In this document: piece after piece, positions 61,454 to 64,000 of the stretch
Position numbering within the stretch: the stretch's first letter is position 1
How the letters are laid out: each line of letters begins with the position of its first letter
Source of the DNA: Paenibacillus_E sp040812395
Lineage (GTDB): Bacteria > Bacillota > Bacilli > Paenibacillales > NBRC-103111
Assembly: GCF_040812395.1 (NCBI RefSeq)
Contig: NZ_JBFNXH010000001.1
Location: 1 to 64,000 of the forward strand
Reading direction: 5' to 3'
Length of the DNA stretch: 64,000 nt
Position numbers and translations under genes: made by a program
Notes under the pieces: generated by a model
Seen by the model: the letters and a program-made list of their open reading frames with translations, nothing else
What the model was told of the DNA's origin: nothing
The model's database searches: none

Positions 61454-62538
61454 CAAAAATCGCCACTGTTTTACTCCTACTGCAAGTCTGTTTTTTCCTT
61501 AGTGGATGCGGATTCAAAGACATCGATAAACGGTTCTTTGTCGTCGCCATGGGAATTGATTGGACGGGTAAAGAGGATAAACCATACCTCATAACGCTTC
61601 GGCTTGCTGTTCCTACATCCAAAATCGGAGAAGGGCTAGCGGAAAGCCAGATCGAGCAGTTGGAAGCGCTAAGCATCGCGGAAGCGGTTAGAAATCTCAA
61701 AGCGCATGTCGATAAGGAGCTCGATTTCGGACATTGCCGAATGTTTCTTTTCGGAGACAGCTTAGTGAAGGAGTCGATGGAAGAACCTTTCAATTGGCTA
61801 GCAAGGAGACGAGACATTCAATTGATCTCTTACTCTGCCGTTGCGGAGCCGAATGCCAACAAAGTTTTATTAGCAAACCCGACTTCAGAGCGAATGGCTG
61901 GCAACTCATTTTTTCTCACCTTCGGCAAAGAAGGAACGGTTTCCCCATACACAGTGACCGAACATCTATTCGATAGTTTTCGCCGATTCAAAGAGAAAGG
62001 TGTGGACCCCTACTTTCCGATCATTAGCTTTGATGGCGATTCTTATGTCGTTGAGAATCTGGCTTTACTTAATAAAATAAAAGAACGCCTCGTACTGAAT
62101 AAGGAGGAAACACAGCTTTATAATTTGAGCTCAAATGCATTTAGCCGTTCTGGCATTCACATTAATTATAACGGAAAGCGGCTAGCTTTCTACGTATCAC
62201 GAGTCTCCCGGGACATTTCGATTACGAAAGATTACGTCCCCACAGTTAAGATGAAACTCAAAGTTACCGGAATCGTTGAGCAAAGCCCGCTGAATTTAAT
62301 GAATAAAAATATTCCCGAAGTCCAGAAATTGCTTGAGGAACATCTCAAAGAGGATGCAGAAGCTCTGTTATACAAAATCCGGGACGCCAGCGTTGACCCT
62401 TACGGGTTCGGACTCCATTATCTTGGCCAATATTTCGGCAAAGAGAAGGACTGGAAACATTGGCAATCCGTTTACCCTCAGGTTAAGTTTGAAGTGGATA
62501 CACGCGTAATTATCGAAAGCACTGGTCTGGTTCGTTGA
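61444..62538 (+). CDS. Spore germination lipoprotein, GerC family (C subunit)
   Basis: A 364-residue lipoprotein with lipobox FLSGC (Cys22) and the typical mature start GFKDIDKRFFVVAMGIDW. The C-terminal GerC domain ends EKDWKHWQSVYPQVKFEVDT. AGAAGGAG lies 5 nt before the ATG at 61444. An upstream in-frame start would lie deep within the B gene and spoil the signal peptide. Last gene of the A-B-C operon. Confidence 0.92.
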   Translation: MHVTKIATVLLLLQVCFFLSGCGFKDIDKRFFVVAMGIDWTGKEDKPYLITLRLAVPTSKIGEGLAESQIEQLEALSIAEAVRNLKAHVDKELDFGHCRMFLFGDSLVKESMEEPFNWLARRRDIQLISYSAVAEPNANKVLLANPTSERMAGNSFFLTFGKEGTVSPYTVTEHLFDSFRRFKEKGVDPYFPIISFDGDSYVVENLALLNKIKERLVLNKEETQLYNLSSNAFSRSGIHINYNGKRLAFYVSRVSRDISITKDYVPTVKMKLKVTGIVEQSPLNLMNKNIPEVQKLLEEHLKEDAEALLYKIRDASVDPYGFGLHYLGQYFGKEKDWKHWQSVYPQVKFEVDTRVIIESTGLVR

Positions 62539-62562
62539 TAAGCAACTGCAGGAATCATAAAA

Positions 62563-62587
62563 TAAAAAAGCCGCGCAATGCGCGGCT
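62563..62587 (-). terminator. Terminator between ger operon and YebC-family gene
   Basis: AGCCGCGCA and TGCGCGGCT form a compact stem. On the minus strand it is followed by TTTTTTATTTTAT, so it ends the YebC-family transcript; in the plus direction the T-run is missing. Confidence 0.8.
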
Positions 62588-62612
62588 ACACATACAGCTA
62601 TTCTTATTACAA

Positions 62613-63323
62613 TTATTCCACGTTATGATACACCTGCTGTACATCCTCTAAATCATCCAAAGCATCAATTAATTTATCAAATTGCGCTTGGGCATCTTCC
62701 GGTAAGGTGACGTAATTTTGAGCTAACATCGTCAGTTCTGCAACGGAAAACTCCGTTATTCCAGCCTTTTGGAGTGATTCTTGAACAACATGGAACTGAT
62801 CGGGATCAGCATAGACCATTACGATTTCATCCTCTTCAACGATGTCACGAATGTCTACATCCCCTTCCAGCAAAATTTCCATGATCTCATCGCTGTTCTT
62901 GTCTTCAATACCGATAACCGCAGTGGCATCGAACATGTAAGCAACGGAACCGTTCACACCCATATTGCCCCCATTTTTGCTAAAGGCAGCACGTACACTT
63001 GAAGCTGTACGGTTCACGTTATTCGTCAGCGTGTCCACAATGACCATCGAACCATTTGGCCCGAAACCCTCATAACGAAGTTCCACATAAATTTCATCTG
63101 AGTTGCCTTTTGCTTTATCCAGGGCGCGATCAATAATTGCTTTCGGCACATTGTAGGTTTTTGCCCGTTCGAGTACAACTTTCAAACTACGGTTTGCTTC
63201 AGGGTCCGGTTCACCCTTCCGTGCTGCTACATAAATCTCAAGTCCGAATTTTGCGTAAATTCGACTTGTATTTGCATCTTTTGAGGCTTTCTTCTCTTTA
63301 ATGTTATTCCACTTACGGCCCAC
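62613..63323 (-). CDS. YebC/PmpR family regulatory protein (YeeN-like)
   Basis: A 236-residue member of the YebC/TACO1 family. It starts GRKWNNIKEKKASKDANTSR, the exact family N-terminus, and has YEGFGPNGSMVIVDTLTNNVNRT and the acidic C-terminal domain. Such proteins act as transcriptional regulators or help ribosomes through proline-rich stretches. The GTG at 63323 is chosen because it begins at the family start; the ATG pair 13 codons earlier gives an atypical extension. The ribosome site (GTGGGA, 6 nt upstream) is weak. Confidence 0.9.
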   Translation of the reverse strand: MGRKWNNIKEKKASKDANTSRIYAKFGLEIYVAARKGEPDPEANRSLKVVLERAKTYNVPKAIIDRALDKAKGNSDEIYVELRYEGFGPNGSMVIVDTLTNNVNRTASSVRAAFSKNGGNMGVNGSVAYMFDATAVIGIEDKNSDEIMEILLEGDVDIRDIVEEDEIVMVYADPDQFHVVQESLQKAGITEFSVAELTMLAQNYVTLPEDAQAQFDKLIDALDDLEDVQQVYHNVE

Positions 63324-63451
63324 GACAATCCCACTTTCTTTTTTTATTTCACTACACATCATAACCCATTTTCAATCTAAATGGAAAAAAATAAATCGAG
63401 CTATGAGTCACATAAAAAAAAGCCGCTGCATTCTGCGACTTTCATGTTACG

Positions 63452-64000
63452 CTAATTTCTTTGTCTCGTAAGAATCAGCATGATGAAGGAAATGATGATA
63501 ATCGAGCATGTCCAAGCCCAAGCCATCGTCGTATTGCCTGCATCGACAGCAACGTAGATGGCTGTCGGAATGGTTTGTGTTTTACCCGGTATATTGCCCG
63601 CTATCATCAATGTTGCCCCGAATTCGCCAAGACCGCGAGCAAAGCCGAGAATATAGGCAGATAGTAATGAGCGAAAAGTCAATGGAAGCGTGATGTATCT
63701 GAATACCTGCCATTCGCTAGCTCCGATTGAGCGCGCAGCTCCCTCCATTTCCCGATCCACGCCAGAGAAACCTACCTTCATTGTTTGATACACAAGTGGA
63801 AAGGCCACCACGATCGAAGCGATCACGGCAGCCCACCATGTAAATATGATTGGTGCGGCAAAAAGCCATTCGATGAACTGACCGAACCAGCTTTTACGGC
63901 CCAGCATGACTAAAAGTATAAAACCTACTACAGTGGGCGGAAGAACTAGCGGCAGCATAAAAGTTGTTTCAATGATCGTCTTTCCTTTGAACGATCTTCG
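63452..64000 (-). CDS. modB: Molybdate ABC transporter permease, ModB type (partial, runs off the window)
   Basis: The frame is open to the right edge; the visible 182 residues are the C-terminal part of a ModB-like permease. FMLPLVLPPTVVGFILLVML is a hallmark of ModB, and the EAA loop reads REMEGAARSIGASEWQVFRYITLPL. FARGLGEFGATLMIAGNIPGKTQTIP follows, also typical. It forms the membrane channel for molybdate with a binding protein and ATPase that would be encoded beyond the window. Confidence 0.88.
   Translation of the reverse strand, partial: RRSFKGKTIIETTFMLPLVLPPTVVGFILLVMLGRKSWFGQFIEWLFAAPIIFTWWAAVIASIVVAFPLVYQTMKVGFSGVDREMEGAARSIGASEWQVFRYITLPLTFRSLLSAYILGFARGLGEFGATLMIAGNIPGKTQTIPTAIYVAVDAGNTTMAWAWTCSIIIISFIMLILTRQRN

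Overview
The window looks like a chromosomal stretch of a spore-forming Bacillales bacterium, most likely Paenibacillus or a close relative. The evidence is two three-gene GerA-type germinant-receptor operons, a YesMN-type two-component system beside a sugar ABC transporter without its own ATPase, abundant GGAGG ribosome binding sites, and a giant hybrid fatty-acid/polyketide/non-ribosomal peptide assembly line of the iturin type. No rRNA, tRNA or CRISPR array was recognised.

Layout. 0-9 kb: a VOC protein, a decayed penicillin-binding-protein gene, a two-gene GMC dehydrogenase operon, a 34-residue membrane peptide, a gerA-gerC-gerB operon and an IS6-family relic. 9-15 kb: a detoxification/redox patch (MerR regulator with a canonical operator, NmrA-like protein, SMR pump, two SDR enzymes, a second MerR) followed by repeats and a small conserved protein. 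15-39.5 kb, all on the minus strand: an iturin-like assembly line. The first protein (3983 aa) is AL-ACP-KS-ACP-aminotransferase-C-PCP-C-A-PCP-C; the second (3273 aa) is half C-A-PCP-E-C-A-PCP-E-C; a stand-alone malonyl transacylase follows. A decayed IS110-family element lies just beyond. 39.5-49.3 kb: a GH76 glycanase with carbohydrate-binding and beta/gamma-crystallin modules, a sugar-binding lipoprotein, a YesN/YesM pair and two divergent ABC permeases. 49.3-58.7 kb: scattered stress and resistance genes (TetR, isochorismatase-like hydrolase, MFS pump, SRPBCC protein, two zinc-type oxidoreductases, MGT glycosyltransferase) mixed with relics, including a phosphotransferase gene cut by one stop codon. 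58.9-62.5 kb: a second germinant-receptor operon in gerA-gerB-gerC order. The right edge holds a YebC-family gene and a partial molybdate permease.

The main point of interest is the lipopeptide cluster. Its loading half has the layout known for mycosubtilin/iturin, but I read the first adenylation domain as DAKDLGVVD, the glutamate code, where iturins use asparagine. The next two modules read as an unassigned code (DSTQVAEVV) and as threonine (DFWNIGMVH), each followed by an epimerase. The line then stops on a condensation domain: there is no acceptor module and no thioesterase in the window, the transacylase sits downstream instead of upstream, an internally deleted transposase lies next to it, and a pair of 78-bp direct repeats brackets the region. 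It is either a truncated, rearranged member of the family or an assembly line completed in trans by genes outside the window.
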